DNA of 64,000 nucleotides from M3007 sp031425155 (GTDB lineage Bacteria; Bacteroidota; Bacteroidia; Chitinophagales; Saprospiraceae), in contig JANPIV010000054.1 in assembly GCA_031425155.1 (NCBI GenBank), positions 1 to 64,000 of the forward strand, in the 5' to 3' direction. Made by a program: the position numbers and the translations under genes. How positions within the stretch are numbered: the first letter of the stretch is position 1; every line of letters begins with the position of its first letter. Of this stretch, positions 16,967 through 25,417 are shown piece by piece. The notes below the pieces were generated by a model. The model was not told where the DNA came from. It searched no databases and saw only the letters and a list, made by a program, of their open reading frames with translations.

Positions 16967-18472
16967 CTATTCTGCTCCCAGCATGCGCCAGCCTTTACCC
17001 AGCGCGGCCACTATATCGCCCGCTATCAGGGCCGCCTGACTGCTTTCGGCTGCCGCCAAATCGCCCGCCAGCCCGTGCAAATAAACGCCCAACAGTGCCC
17101 CCTGCTCTGGCAAATAGCCTTGCGCCAATAGTCCGGTCAGCAAGCCAGTGAGCACATCGCCGGTGCCGCCGGTCGCCATGCCGGGGTTACCCGTCGAATT
17201 GAACCAGCAGGAGCCATCCGGCAAGGCAATGGCCGTATTGGCCCCTTTCAATACGATGACTACGCCATGTTTTTGCGCCATCCGGCGATGCAGGTCATTG
17301 CGTTCAAATTCATTGCCCGAGGCTCCGAACAGTCGTTCAAACTCCTTCGGATGGGGCGTCAAAACAGAGTTTTTGGGTATTAATGGCCACCATTCCGGGT
17401 GCTGCGCCAGCATATTCAGCGCGTCTGCGTCTATCACCATAGGTTGTGCTGCGGCTTCCAATAACTGGCGCAGTGCCGCCGCCGTAGCAGGATGATCGCC
17501 CAATCCCGGCCCCACCCCCACTGTTATAATCTTTTGAAGATCAGGCAATTGGCTCACAAAATCCATTTCTGTATCCATACTGCACATGGCTTCGGGTACG
17601 CTGGTTTGCAGGACTGCATAGCCACAGCCGGGCGCATGTACCGTCAATAAACCCACGCCTGCCCGCAGACAGGCCCGGGCCGCCAGCACTGCTGCACCCA
17701 TTTTGCCCTTACTTCCGGCTACCAACAGCGCATGACCGAAAGTGCCTTTGTGACTGAATTTCGCACGTGGCTGCAACAGTTCCACTGCGTCCGGCCGCGT
17801 CAGGTAATAAAAAGGCGCAGCCGTCTGTCCGGAAAAATCAGGGTGCAGGCCAATCGGCCCGCAGGCCCAATCCCCCACCCGATCCGCATTTTCCGGAAAA
17901 AAGAAAGCGCGTTTTGGGGATTCAAAGCTGAATGTCCGGGTCGCCTGCACCACCGGCCCATCCGTATGCTGATCGGCAAACAGGCCACTGGGCAGGTCAA
18001 TGGCGACGATTTCATTGGGCCTTGCATTGAGATAATCAATGAGTTGTGACCAGGGCGCATCCGTCAGCGGGCGGCTCAGGCCCGTGCCAAACAGCGCGTC
18101 TATCAGCACCATTTTTTCGGCCAGGGCCGCCGGTTCTTTCCATTCCCGCCAGAACGTTACTTCAACGCCCTCCGGCACCGCCACCCGCTGCGCCTCGAAA
18201 TCCGCCGAACGTTTCCCGGTGAAGTCACAAATAAATACCTTCACGTCATAAAAACGCCGGTGCAACAGCCGCGCCACCGCCAGTCCGTCGCCGCCATTAT
18301 TGCCGGTACCCGCGAAGATGCAGACCGGGCGTTGCGAATCGGAGTACAGTTGCGCGAACCAATCCGTGAAGGCATGGGCGGCCCGGTTCATCAGTTCAAC
18401 CGACTTAACTGGCTCATTTTCAATTGTGTAAGCATCCCACGCCCGGATTTGCGCAGCGTTATAAATCTTCAT
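16967..18472 (-). CDS. nnr: Bifunctional NAD(P)HX epimerase / ADP-dependent dehydratase
   Basis: 501 aa from the ATG at 18470-18472 (MKIYNAAQIRAWDAYTI); the frame is open to 18670, but that part overlaps the divergent gene. The N-terminal YjeF_N epimerase domain has the AGTGNNGGDGLAVARLL motif and interconverts R- and S-NAD(P)HX. The C-terminal ribokinase-like dehydratase has GVGPGLG, LTPHPKEFERLFG and NPGMATGGTGDVLTG, and restores NAD(P)H using ADP. It is a metabolite-repair enzyme of normal length. Only 16 bp separate its start from the divergent CaiB-type gene. Confidence 0.95.
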   Translation of the reverse strand: MKIYNAAQIRAWDAYTIENEPVKSVELMNRAAHAFTDWFAQLYSDSQRPVCIFAGTGNNGGDGLAVARLLHRRFYDVKVFICDFTGKRSADFEAQRVAVPEGVEVTFWREWKEPAALAEKMVLIDALFGTGLSRPLTDAPWSQLIDYLNARPNEIVAIDLPSGLFADQHTDGPVVQATRTFSFESPKRAFFFPENADRVGDWACGPIGLHPDFSGQTAAPFYYLTRPDAVELLQPRAKFSHKGTFGHALLVAGSKGKMGAAVLAARACLRAGVGLLTVHAPGCGYAVLQTSVPEAMCSMDTEMDFVSQLPDLQKIITVGVGPGLGDHPATAAALRQLLEAAAQPMVIDADALNMLAQHPEWWPLIPKNSVLTPHPKEFERLFGASGNEFERNDLHRRMAQKHGVVIVLKGANTAIALPDGSCWFNSTGNPGMATGGTGDVLTGLLTGLLAQGYLPEQGALLGVYLHGLAGDLAAAESSQAALIAGDIVAALGKGWRMLGAE

Positions 18473-18488
18473 ATTATTTTCTGAATTT

Positions 18489-19571
18489 ATGCAAAACCAG
18501 TTTTTTTCCGGCTTAAAAGTAGTCGAATTTGCCAGTGTATTGGCCGGGCCTGCCGTTGGTATGTTTTTCGCCGAACTTGGGGCGGAAGTGATCAAAATCG
18601 AAAATAAAAATACCGGCGGCGACATCACACGGGGCTGGAAACTGCCCATTGAAGATCCCAAGTCACCCATTTCGGCTTACTGGTGCAGTGTGAACTGGGG
18701 CAAAAGACACCTCTTTCTGGATTTAAACAATCCCGAAGAGCAGCGGCAAGCCGTGGACATCGCCCTGGCGGCCGATGTGGTTATTTCCAATTTCAAGCCC
18801 TCTGCCGCCCGCCGCATGGGCGTTGATCCCGACACGCTACGCGCTCAAAATCAACGCCTTATCTTTGCCCAACTGCACGCTTTCGCCGACCCGGAAGATG
18901 AAAGCCCCGCCTTCGATATGGTGCTGCAAGCCGAGGCAGGCTATCTCTACATGACCGGCGAACCCGACCGGCCACCCGTGCGCCTGCCGGTGGCTTTTGT
19001 GGATACGCTGGCCGCTCACCAACTGAAAGAGGGTATTTTGCTCGCCCTCTTGCACCGCGAACGCACCGGCCAGGGCAGCCTCGTGCAGACCTCGCTGCTC
19101 GAATCAGCACTCGCCTCCCTGCTCAATCAGGCCGCCAATTACCTGATGACCGGCCACGTGCCGAAACGCATGGGCACCCAGCATCCCAACATCGCGCCCT
19201 ACGGCGATATTTTCGTCTGTGCCGATGGTGACTCCGTGGTGCTGGCCGTGGGAACGGAGCGGCAATTTGAGCGGCTTTGTCAGATTTTAGGTTTGGAAAA
19301 TTTGCTGCAACACCTTGATTTTCAGACCAATAAAGTACGCGTGGAAAATCGGGCGGCGTTGAATGAAATATTGGCCGAAGCAATAAAGCAGCAGACTTTG
19401 TCCGACTTGATGCAGCAATTTAAAGCCCTGGGAGTACCGGCTGCCCGCATTCGCAGTATGCCGGGCGTGTTTGAAATGCCCGCCGCGCAAGCCATGATTT
19501 TGGAAGAAAAAATGGCCGATGGTACTATGACGCGACGGGTAAAAACGGTGGCTTTTCAGTTGGATAAATAA
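18489..19571 (+). CDS. CaiB/BaiF (class III) CoA-transferase
   Basis: 360 aa. The family N-terminus is clear (GLKVVEFASVLAGPAVGMFFAELGAEVIKIE), followed by WCSVNWGKRHLFLDL and VISNFKPSAARRMGVD. The middle has FDMVLQAEAGYLYMTGEP and the region expected to carry the catalytic Asp. The C-terminus includes the GVPAARIRSMPGVFEMP motif. These enzymes move CoA between carboxylic acids, such as formyl, carnitine or succinyl donors; the substrate cannot be read from the sequence. The start is 16 bp from the divergent Nnr gene. Confidence 0.92.
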   Translation: MQNQFFSGLKVVEFASVLAGPAVGMFFAELGAEVIKIENKNTGGDITRGWKLPIEDPKSPISAYWCSVNWGKRHLFLDLNNPEEQRQAVDIALAADVVISNFKPSAARRMGVDPDTLRAQNQRLIFAQLHAFADPEDESPAFDMVLQAEAGYLYMTGEPDRPPVRLPVAFVDTLAAHQLKEGILLALLHRERTGQGSLVQTSLLESALASLLNQAANYLMTGHVPKRMGTQHPNIAPYGDIFVCADGDSVVLAVGTERQFERLCQILGLENLLQHLDFQTNKVRVENRAALNEILAEAIKQQTLSDLMQQFKALGVPAARIRSMPGVFEMPAAQAMILEEKMADGTMTRRVKTVAFQLDK

Positions 19572-19575
19572 GCAG

Positions 19576-19743
19576 TTCTAAAATTCCCGAAGGGAATGTA
19601 TGTTTATAGTCCCTGAAAAAGCGATGTTTCAAAATCCCGAAGGGATTGCATGTAAAAACTCTGTGAGCCTCAAATACTCTGTGAGCCTCTGTGATACAAA
19701 TATTGTTACAGAGGCTCACAGAGTAAAATAGAGGCTCACAGAG
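19576..19743. repeat. Two CCCGAAGGGA direct repeats followed by a GTGAGCCTC palindrome
   Basis: Units at 19576-19603 and 19627-19654 share AAAATyCCCGAAGGGAwTG and each contains a short hairpin. The segment 19659-19743 is an inverted repeat of CTCTGTGAGCCTC / GAGGCTCACAGAG. The block lies between convergent genes (19571 and 19748) and likely ends both transcripts. Confidence 0.75.
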
Positions 19744-19747
19744 ATGC

Positions 19748-20212
19748 TTAACCCTTCCATTTTCCCATCATTTCCTCCACCAAAGCCCATTGTGCCGCCA
19801 ATATTTTCACTTTTGCTTCCTCCAACGAAAACCACTCCGCCCGGTCCACTTCCGGGAATCGTATCCATTGGCCGGATTTGGGTGGCCATTGCACGGGAAA
19901 CGTATTGCTTTTCACCTCCTTAACTTCAAAATCCGCCTCGGCAGCCCAGGCATACACCAATTTTCCACCTTTTTGCTTGATCGGCCCCAGCGGTAAAAAT
20001 GGCCCGTCTGTAGGTACCGCCAAACCTATTTCCTCGGCAAATTCACGTTTCGCAGCCAATAGTTTATCCTCTCCTTCTTCCACCAAACCCTTGGGTATTG
20101 TCCACATTCCAGCATCTTTATTGGCAAAAAATGGCCCACCGGGATGAGCCAGAAATACTTGTACATTGCCTTCGCGAAAGCGGTACATAAGGAGGCCGCA
20201 GGAGATGAGCAT
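19748..20212 (-). CDS. NUDIX hydrolase
   Basis: 154 aa. The Nudix box is complete at about residues 42-64 (GLVEEGEDKLLAAKREFAEEIGL), preceded by MWTIPKG. The N-terminus (SCGLLMYRF...VFLAHPGGPFF) resembles the Ap4A hydrolase-like or NTP-cleaning branch often seen in Bacteroidota. It hydrolyses a nucleoside diphosphate linked to another moiety, using divalent metal held by the REFAEE glutamates. It is a single gene, divergent from mrp; the exact substrate is unknown. Confidence 0.92.
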   Translation of the reverse strand: MLISCGLLMYRFREGNVQVFLAHPGGPFFANKDAGMWTIPKGLVEEGEDKLLAAKREFAEEIGLAVPTDGPFLPLGPIKQKGGKLVYAWAAEADFEVKEVKSNTFPVQWPPKSGQWIRFPEVDRAEWFSLEEAKVKILAAQWALVEEMMGKWKG

Positions 20213-20320
20213 AGGTAATTATTAGTGATTGGTTAATTGTTATTGGAAACGAAACAAGACATTATTTTAGGAATAACGATGTTTTCGTGCTTCTCTATCC
20301 TCGTTCAAAATGCTTTAAGT

Positions 20321-20328
20321 TATTTTTG
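20321..20328 (+). promoter_or_regulatory. TAnnTTTG-type -7 element before mrp
   Basis: TATTTTTG matches the -7 consensus and lies 34 nt before the mrp ATG at 20362. The -33 match is weak. Confidence 0.4.
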
Positions 20329-20361
20329 CGTCAATTACAAAAACCGCATAGCGGTGAAATT

Positions 20362-21453
20362 ATGATAACAGATAAAATCATCGCCGCCCTCCGTCAGGTG
20401 CGTGACCCGCAAACCGGACAGGATATCATCACGGCGGGCATGGTGCAAGACCTTGACATACAAGGTAATAACGTCAATTTCAAACTGCTCATCCCGTCGC
20501 TGCAAATGCAGGGAAAAGCGGAATTGAACTTTGCCTGTATCGGGGCAATTGGCGAAATATACCCGCAAGCCAACGTGAATGCGCACTTCGTGGCGCGCCC
20601 CACTGGCAGTCCGGAAAGCACAAGCACCGTGCCCCATATCAAGAATATCATCGCGGTAGCCTCCGGTAAAGGCGGCGTGGGCAAAAGCACCGTCGCGGTC
20701 AATCTCGCGCTTGGTCTGCAAAAACTCGGTGCCCGCGTCGGCCTGCTCGATGCCGATGTGTATGGCCCCAGCCTGCCTACCATGCTGGGCCTCGTCGGGC
20801 AACGCCCAAAAATTCAGGACGTGACCGGCAAAGCCAAAATGGTGCCACTGAAAGCCCACGGATTATCCTGCATCAGTATCGGTTTTCTGATCGAACCGGA
20901 ACAGGCAGTAGTGTTGCGCGGTCCAAGACTGGCGGCGATCATCAAACAATTCGTCAATGACGTGCTCTGGGAACCGCTCGATTTCCTGATCGTGGACCTG
21001 CCGCCCGGTACCGGCGATGTGCAACTGACCTTGGTACAAACCGTGCCCGTCACGGGTGTAGTGCTGGTGACTACGCCGCAGGAGGTGGCTCTATCCGATG
21101 CCATTAAGGCAATGAATATGTTTTTGCTGCCGCAAATCAATGTGCCGATCTTGGGTGTGGTGGAGAACATGGCCTGGTTTACCCCCGCCGAACTGCCTCA
21201 GAATAAGTACTTTATCTTTGGACAAGGCGGCGGCAAGAAACTGGCGTTGGAAAGTAATTCGGTGTTACTGGGTCAAATTCCACTGGTCCAAAGCATCCGC
21301 GAAGGTGGCGACGAAGGCCATCCCGCCGTACTTCAAAAAGACAGTTTGGTAGCCGATGCTTTCCTGAAAGTCGCCGAGAATACTTTGAAACAAATAGCCG
21401 TGCGCAATGAAATGCTGGGGCCGACGCGGATGGTGCAGGTTGGAGGGGAGTAG
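20362..21453 (+). CDS. mrp: Mrp/ApbC-type P-loop ATPase (iron-sulfur carrier family)
   Basis: 363 aa from the ATG at 20362 (MITDKIIAALRQVRDPQTG). An N-terminal MIP18/DUF59 domain covers about residues 1-80. A deviant Walker A GKGGVGKST is at 102-110, with LLDADVYGPSLPTMLG and IVDLPPGTGDVQLTL after it. The family carries Fe-S clusters to apoproteins. The usual CxxC pair after VVENM is missing: the segment reads VVENMAWFTPAELPQNKYFIFG, a form I associate with Bacteroidota homologues. How it would hold a cluster is therefore open. It is monocistronic, and a palindromic terminator follows. Confidence 0.92.
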   Translation: MITDKIIAALRQVRDPQTGQDIITAGMVQDLDIQGNNVNFKLLIPSLQMQGKAELNFACIGAIGEIYPQANVNAHFVARPTGSPESTSTVPHIKNIIAVASGKGGVGKSTVAVNLALGLQKLGARVGLLDADVYGPSLPTMLGLVGQRPKIQDVTGKAKMVPLKAHGLSCISIGFLIEPEQAVVLRGPRLAAIIKQFVNDVLWEPLDFLIVDLPPGTGDVQLTLVQTVPVTGVVLVTTPQEVALSDAIKAMNMFLLPQINVPILGVVENMAWFTPAELPQNKYFIFGQGGGKKLALESNSVLLGQIPLVQSIREGGDEGHPAVLQKDSLVADAFLKVAENTLKQIAVRNEMLGPTRMVQVGGE

Positions 21454-21457
21454 CGCA

Positions 21458-21570
21458 TTTTTTTACATTAAAAATCTTAAATCATCAATCTGCATTCGTC
21501 AATCGAAGTAGCCGTTTTTTTGATTGACGAATGCAGATTACATGAATGTTGATTTTTGATGTAAAAAAAC
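21458..21570. repeat. Long palindrome between convergent genes, family B copy 1
   Basis: The left arm includes AATCTGCATTCGTCAATC and the right arm GATTGACGAATGCAGATT. Outer arms TTTTTTTACAT and ATGTAAAAAAA flank AAAATC/GATTTTT tracts. It sits between the mrp and LysM gene stops and has U tracts on both strands, so it fits a bidirectional terminator. A 24-nt stretch at 21543-21566 is identical to 39689-39712. Confidence 0.8.
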
Positions 21571-21575
21571 CCTCC

Positions 21576-22940
21576 CTACGCGAAACTCAGTCCCGACTGC
21601 AGTACTCCGTTCACCCGGTTGATCACCCGGGCATCGGTCGAAGTCATCGCGATATTTTCCACCACTTGACGCTCATTAATACCGGCTAAATTAGAAGAAG
21701 CCGTCATGCCGGATTGAGTCGCCACGGCACTGATAGCCGCCGCAAAAGTTCGGCTCATACCACCCACACCCTGGTTTACCGCGAGGGCAATGACCAGTGT
21801 CAAAGCCGCTTCGGAGTTGATGACATCGCTCAAACGCGGAATCTGGATGCGAATGCCGCCCAGGGTGACATCTAATTTGAAATTCAGGGCAGGCTGCACG
21901 TAGAGCGCACTTGCCATGCGCAGTTGCTCCCGCACCAGATTGGCATCGAAACCCGCCTGCACGAACGCGCCATACAGTTGCGGATGCGTCTGGATATACA
22001 GCCAGGCCTGATCGCCGCGTTGCCGGTTGCCGAAATCGTCGAGCACGGTCACGGTCGCCATTTTGCCGCTGCCTTCCACATCAATACCCACGCGCTGAAA
22101 CACCCGCTGGAACGACTGCGCAGCATTGGCTTTCATGCTGGCTAACACCTGATTCAGACTGCCGCCTACCGCCGATGCGCCGGTGAATTGAATAAATCCG
22201 TAGGAAAAAATAGCCTGGTCATAACTGTTAATCGCATCGAAAGCACCCTCGTGGGTGGATACGTATTGCAGGGCCTGCGCCTGTTTGAAACTTAGCCCAA
22301 CGGACTGTATAGTGTTCACATCCAGAGCAATATGCGATTGGCCACCGTACATCAGTCCCTGTGGATAGACGCGGAAAGACGACGCCACATTGTCGCGCAT
22401 ATTGGCAATCACCTGGCCGCCATTCAGTAGCGGAACGGTCAGGAAAAAACGTTGAAAACCCACTTCCTGACGAACTTCCAAATAAAACTGCCGCCGCGCC
22501 GCACGATAGTCGTCGCCACCGGAAACAGGCGGAATCGGGGTTGGGTCAATGACCGGAATAAACGGCGTTGGCGTAGGAGTAGGCGTGAAACTGCCCCGCA
22601 CTTGCAGCACCTGGCCCACACTTAAACTGCTGGATACGAGCCGGTTAAGTGTCTGCAAATCCTGCACCGTCATGTTGAACTTCTTGGCAATACCGAACAA
22701 AGTATCGCCCGGCATCACTTTATAAGAAGAAGTGCCTCCACTACTGGAACTGGGCGGCGTGACCGGCGTACTGGGCGGCGTGACCGAGCCTGCGATGCGT
22801 ACCTGCAGCGGCTGGCCAATCGTTAAGTTGTTGGAAACCAGGTGATTGAGACTTTTCAGGTCGTCCACACTCATGCCGAATTTTTTGGCAATGCCAAACA
22901 AGGTGTCGCCGCGCAGGACTTTATAGGTGGTGGTGGGCAT
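21576..22940 (-). CDS. Double-LysM protein with lysozyme-like C-terminal domain, no signal peptide
   Basis: 454 aa from the ATG at 22938-22940 (MPTTTYKVLRGDT). Two LysM modules lie near the start, YKVLRGDTLFGIAKKFGMSV (about 5-46) and YKVMPGDTLFGIAKKFNMTV (about 72-115), separated by Ser/Pro/Thr linkers. The remaining about 300 residues contain STHEGAFDAINSYDQAIFSYGFIQFTGAS, a pattern with Glu followed by a YGFIQFTG segment, as in lysozyme/transglycosylase-like folds. The frame before the chosen ATG (to 22985) is not signal-like either, so the export route is unclear. It may bind and cut peptidoglycan. It is convergent with mrp; upstream is holA. Confidence 0.75.
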   Translation of the reverse strand: MPTTTYKVLRGDTLFGIAKKFGMSVDDLKSLNHLVSNNLTIGQPLQVRIAGSVTPPSTPVTPPSSSSGGTSSYKVMPGDTLFGIAKKFNMTVQDLQTLNRLVSSSLSVGQVLQVRGSFTPTPTPTPFIPVIDPTPIPPVSGGDDYRAARRQFYLEVRQEVGFQRFFLTVPLLNGGQVIANMRDNVASSFRVYPQGLMYGGQSHIALDVNTIQSVGLSFKQAQALQYVSTHEGAFDAINSYDQAIFSYGFIQFTGASAVGGSLNQVLASMKANAAQSFQRVFQRVGIDVEGSGKMATVTVLDDFGNRQRGDQAWLYIQTHPQLYGAFVQAGFDANLVREQLRMASALYVQPALNFKLDVTLGGIRIQIPRLSDVINSEAALTLVIALAVNQGVGGMSRTFAAAISAVATQSGMTASSNLAGINERQVVENIAMTSTDARVINRVNGVLQSGLSFA

Positions 22941-23021
22941 AAAGGCGAAGAATAAGTTATGAGTTATAAGTGATGAGTTATGCACCCCGAACGAGCAAAT
23001 TTAGGTGCAAAACGCGGAGTA

Positions 23022-24032
23022 TCAATGTAATATTTTCCAAAATAATTCTTTCATCAATTCCTCTTCGCCGGTATTGGTGGTGTCGGTATCTACCCCTTTG
23101 GAGCGGAGATCGTATTGTTTGAGTAAGGAAATGATGTTGATCGTCTGCGACGGCGAATAGTTGTTGGAAGCAATTTTGTATTCTTTCAAAAACCAGTCCG
23201 AACGCAAATCGAGGGCTTTCACCATTTCTGCATCGCTGCTGCCGCGCAAACCATGCAACATATACACTTTGGAAAAATAAGCGTACAAACTGGAAATGGT
23301 CACAATAAGCGGGTTTTTGCGGATATTAGCCGCAAAATACGCCTGCATTCGCGCTATTTTGGGCATATCCCGACTGGCCAACGCTTTCTGCAATTCAAAC
23401 ACATTATATTCTTTGCTAATGCCCACGTATTCCTGCACCTGCTGCGAGGTCACCGTGGTGCCGGTCGGCAGATTCAAGGCTAATTTATCCAGTTCATTAC
23501 AAATCCGGCCCAGATCAGTCCCCAGATATTCACTCAATAAAGCCGCTGCCGGTGGCTCGATAGCGATCTTTTTGGCTTTGCAATAACTGCTGATCCAGTC
23601 CGCCACCTGATTATCATAGAGTTTTTTACTTTCAAAACACACGATGGACTTGCCCTGCAATGCCTTGCCAAATTTCGTCCGCATATCCAGTTTCTTGTGT
23701 TTGTAGCAAGCCACGAACAAAGTAGTCGGCATTGGATTTTCGATATAACTGGTCAGTTCCGTCAGTCCCTTCATCTCCTGCGCTTCCCGCAAAATCACCA
23801 CCTGCCGCTCGCTCATCATCGGGTAGCGGCGCAGCGTATCGAGCAGCGTCAGGTGGTCCATCTCCTTGCCATACAGAATGGTCTGATTAAAGCCTTTTTC
23901 CGCTTCGGGCAGTGCATTGGCTTCTATGGCATCGGCAATTTGATCCATAAAAAATGGTTCCTCGCCGTGCAAAAAGTACACAGGTGCGAAGCGTTTAGCG
24001 TGGATGTCGCGGAGTATTTCTTCGTAGGTCAT
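23022..24032 (-). CDS. holA: DNA polymerase III subunit delta
   Basis: 336 aa. The HolA fold is recognisable from YFLHGEEPFFMDQIADAIEA, GKEMDHLTLLDTLRRYPMMSERQVVILREAQ, ELDKLALN and the C-terminal helical collar. The delta subunit opens the beta sliding clamp in the clamp-loader complex during replication. The length is normal and the start (MTYEEILRDIHAKRFAPVYFL) fits the family. It is on the same strand as the downstream LysM gene, 81 bp away. Confidence 0.93.
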   Translation of the reverse strand: MTYEEILRDIHAKRFAPVYFLHGEEPFFMDQIADAIEANALPEAEKGFNQTILYGKEMDHLTLLDTLRRYPMMSERQVVILREAQEMKGLTELTSYIENPMPTTLFVACYKHKKLDMRTKFGKALQGKSIVCFESKKLYDNQVADWISSYCKAKKIAIEPPAAALLSEYLGTDLGRICNELDKLALNLPTGTTVTSQQVQEYVGISKEYNVFELQKALASRDMPKIARMQAYFAANIRKNPLIVTISSLYAYFSKVYMLHGLRGSSDAEMVKALDLRSDWFLKEYKIASNNYSPSQTINIISLLKQYDLRSKGVDTDTTNTGEEELMKELFWKILH

Positions 24033-24035
24033 AGA

Positions 24036-24186
24036 ATACTAGTCTTTGGGTTTTAGTCTTTGGTCTTTGGTGACTCAGCCACGAGTGTTTGAATGAGAGA
24101 AAGGAGAATGTTGTTAATAAGTCAATACATCTGCTTACTGGCTGCTTTTAACCAAAGACTAACCCCCAAAGACCAAAGACTTTTTA
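24036..24186. repeat. TAGTCTTTGG-type inverted repeat overlapping the end of a gene
   Basis: TAGTCTTTGGGTTTTAGTC at about 24040-24072 is opposed by ACCAAAGACTAACCCCCAAA at about 24152-24184. The right arm contains the last codons and stop of the 3-hydroxyacyl-CoA dehydrogenase gene. A related string occurs at 53434-53460. Confidence 0.65.
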
Positions 24187-25067
24187 AATCTTTCCGCCAC
24201 CACCAATTCCCTCACGCCCGGCGTATAAACGTAAAACCCTTCCCCGCTTTTCGCGCCGAGTTTGCCAGCGGCGACCATATTGACCAGCAGCGGACAAGGA
24301 GCGTATTTGGGATTACCAAAACCATCATGCAACACCCGCAAAATGGACAGGCACACATCCAGACCGATAAAATCGGCCAGTTGCAGCGGCCCCATTGGAT
24401 GGGCCATGCCGAGTTTCATCACCGCGTCAATTTCTTCCACGCCGCTCACCCCTTCAAACAACGTATAAATCGCCTCATTCAGCATCGGCATCAAAATACG
24501 GTTGGCTACAAAACCGGGATAGTCGTTCACCTCCACCGGCGTTTTTTCCAGTTGGCGCGACAAGGCCATGATCTGGCTCGTTACCGCATCGGAAGTTGCG
24601 TACCCACGAATCACTTCCACCAGTTTCATCACTGGCACGGGATTCATAAAGTGCATCCCAATCACCTGCGTGGGCCGCTTGGTGGCCGCCGCGATCTGGG
24701 TAATACTGATGCTCGACGTATTGGTCGCCAGAATTGCCTGGGGTGGTGCGAATTGATCTAAATCACTGAATATTTTGAGTTTCAGGGTCTTATTCTCCGT
24801 GGCTGCTTCCACCACCAAATCTGCTTCGGCCACGCCGGAAGCCAGGTCGGAGACTGGCGTAATACGTCCCAGAATCGCCACTTTGTCCGCTTCCGTCAGC
24901 GTACCTTTTTTGACCTGGCGATCCAGATTGCCGCCAATGGTCACCATCGCTTTTTCAAGTACGGCGGGCGCGACATCCACCAAAGTAACGGAAAAACCAA
25001 ACTGCGCGAAGACGTGGGCAATGCCGTTGCCCATCGTGCCGCCGCCGATTACGGTGATATTTTTCAT
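24159..25067 (-). CDS. 3-hydroxyacyl-CoA (3-hydroxybutyryl-CoA) dehydrogenase
   Basis: 302 aa. The NAD-binding motif GGGTMGNGIAHVFAQFG is at the N-terminus. It is followed by LVVEAATENKTLK, ATNTSSISITQIA, IGMHFMNPVPVMKLVEVIRG (catalytic His) and DYPGFVANRILMPMLNEA, with LADFIGLDVCLSILRVLHDGFG in the C-terminal domain. It oxidises 3-hydroxyacyl-CoA to 3-ketoacyl-CoA in beta-oxidation or the reverse in butyrate-type metabolism. The last residues (KSLVFGG) are encoded by the intergenic repeat, so the C-terminus appears to have been altered by repeat spread. It is a single gene. Confidence 0.94.
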   Translation of the reverse strand: MKNITVIGGGTMGNGIAHVFAQFGFSVTLVDVAPAVLEKAMVTIGGNLDRQVKKGTLTEADKVAILGRITPVSDLASGVAEADLVVEAATENKTLKLKIFSDLDQFAPPQAILATNTSSISITQIAAATKRPTQVIGMHFMNPVPVMKLVEVIRGYATSDAVTSQIMALSRQLEKTPVEVNDYPGFVANRILMPMLNEAIYTLFEGVSGVEEIDAVMKLGMAHPMGPLQLADFIGLDVCLSILRVLHDGFGNPKYAPCPLLVNMVAAGKLGAKSGEGFYVYTPGVRELVVAERFKKSLVFGG

Positions 25068-25157
25068 GAAAAATTATGGCAGAGGTGAAGGTTAAAAGGC
25101 CGCAAAAGTAAGGAGAGCCACATTTCTAGTCTCCGTATTTTTCCAAAATTTCTTCTA

Positions 25158-25385
25158 TTAATCTTGTTCTTCTTCCATTTCTCTCAAACTCGTGTAACCG
25201 AAGACAGAAACTCCATACTTGCTCAATAATTCAATAAAAGACCGTTTGGAAAGTCCAACCATTTCAGCCGCTTGTCCCGAAGAAAGGATGCCGCGCTCAT
25301 AGAGCCGTGTAGCCAAGGTCATTGTCACTTCAAAAGCATCAAGTTGCACGGATTGCGGCAGTTTAATAGTCATTTCCTGATACAT
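25158..25385 (-). CDS. UPF0175 family small protein (antitoxin-like), no toxin partner
   Basis: 75 aa. TIKLPQSVQLDAFEVTMTLATRLYERGILSSGQAAEMVGLSKRSFIELLSKYGVSVFGY matches the UPF0175 pattern: an N-terminal strand, then a helix-turn-helix (SGQAAEMVGLSKRSFIELL). Such proteins are often paired with a PIN-like DUF3368 toxin. None is seen here: the next gene downstream is a dehydrogenase and upstream is a barrel protein. It may be a solitary regulator or the remnant of a toxin-antitoxin pair. Confidence 0.82.
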   Translation of the reverse strand: MYQEMTIKLPQSVQLDAFEVTMTLATRLYERGILSSGQAAEMVGLSKRSFIELLSKYGVSVFGYTSLREMEEEQD

Positions 25386-25417
25386 GAGGAGATTTTTTGA
25401 TCAAAGTTAAGGAAAAT

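Noticed and set aside
24093..24761. 222-codon plus-strand frame
   Set aside because: It is antisense to the 3-hydroxyacyl-CoA dehydrogenase gene and reads partly through the TCTTTGG repeat.
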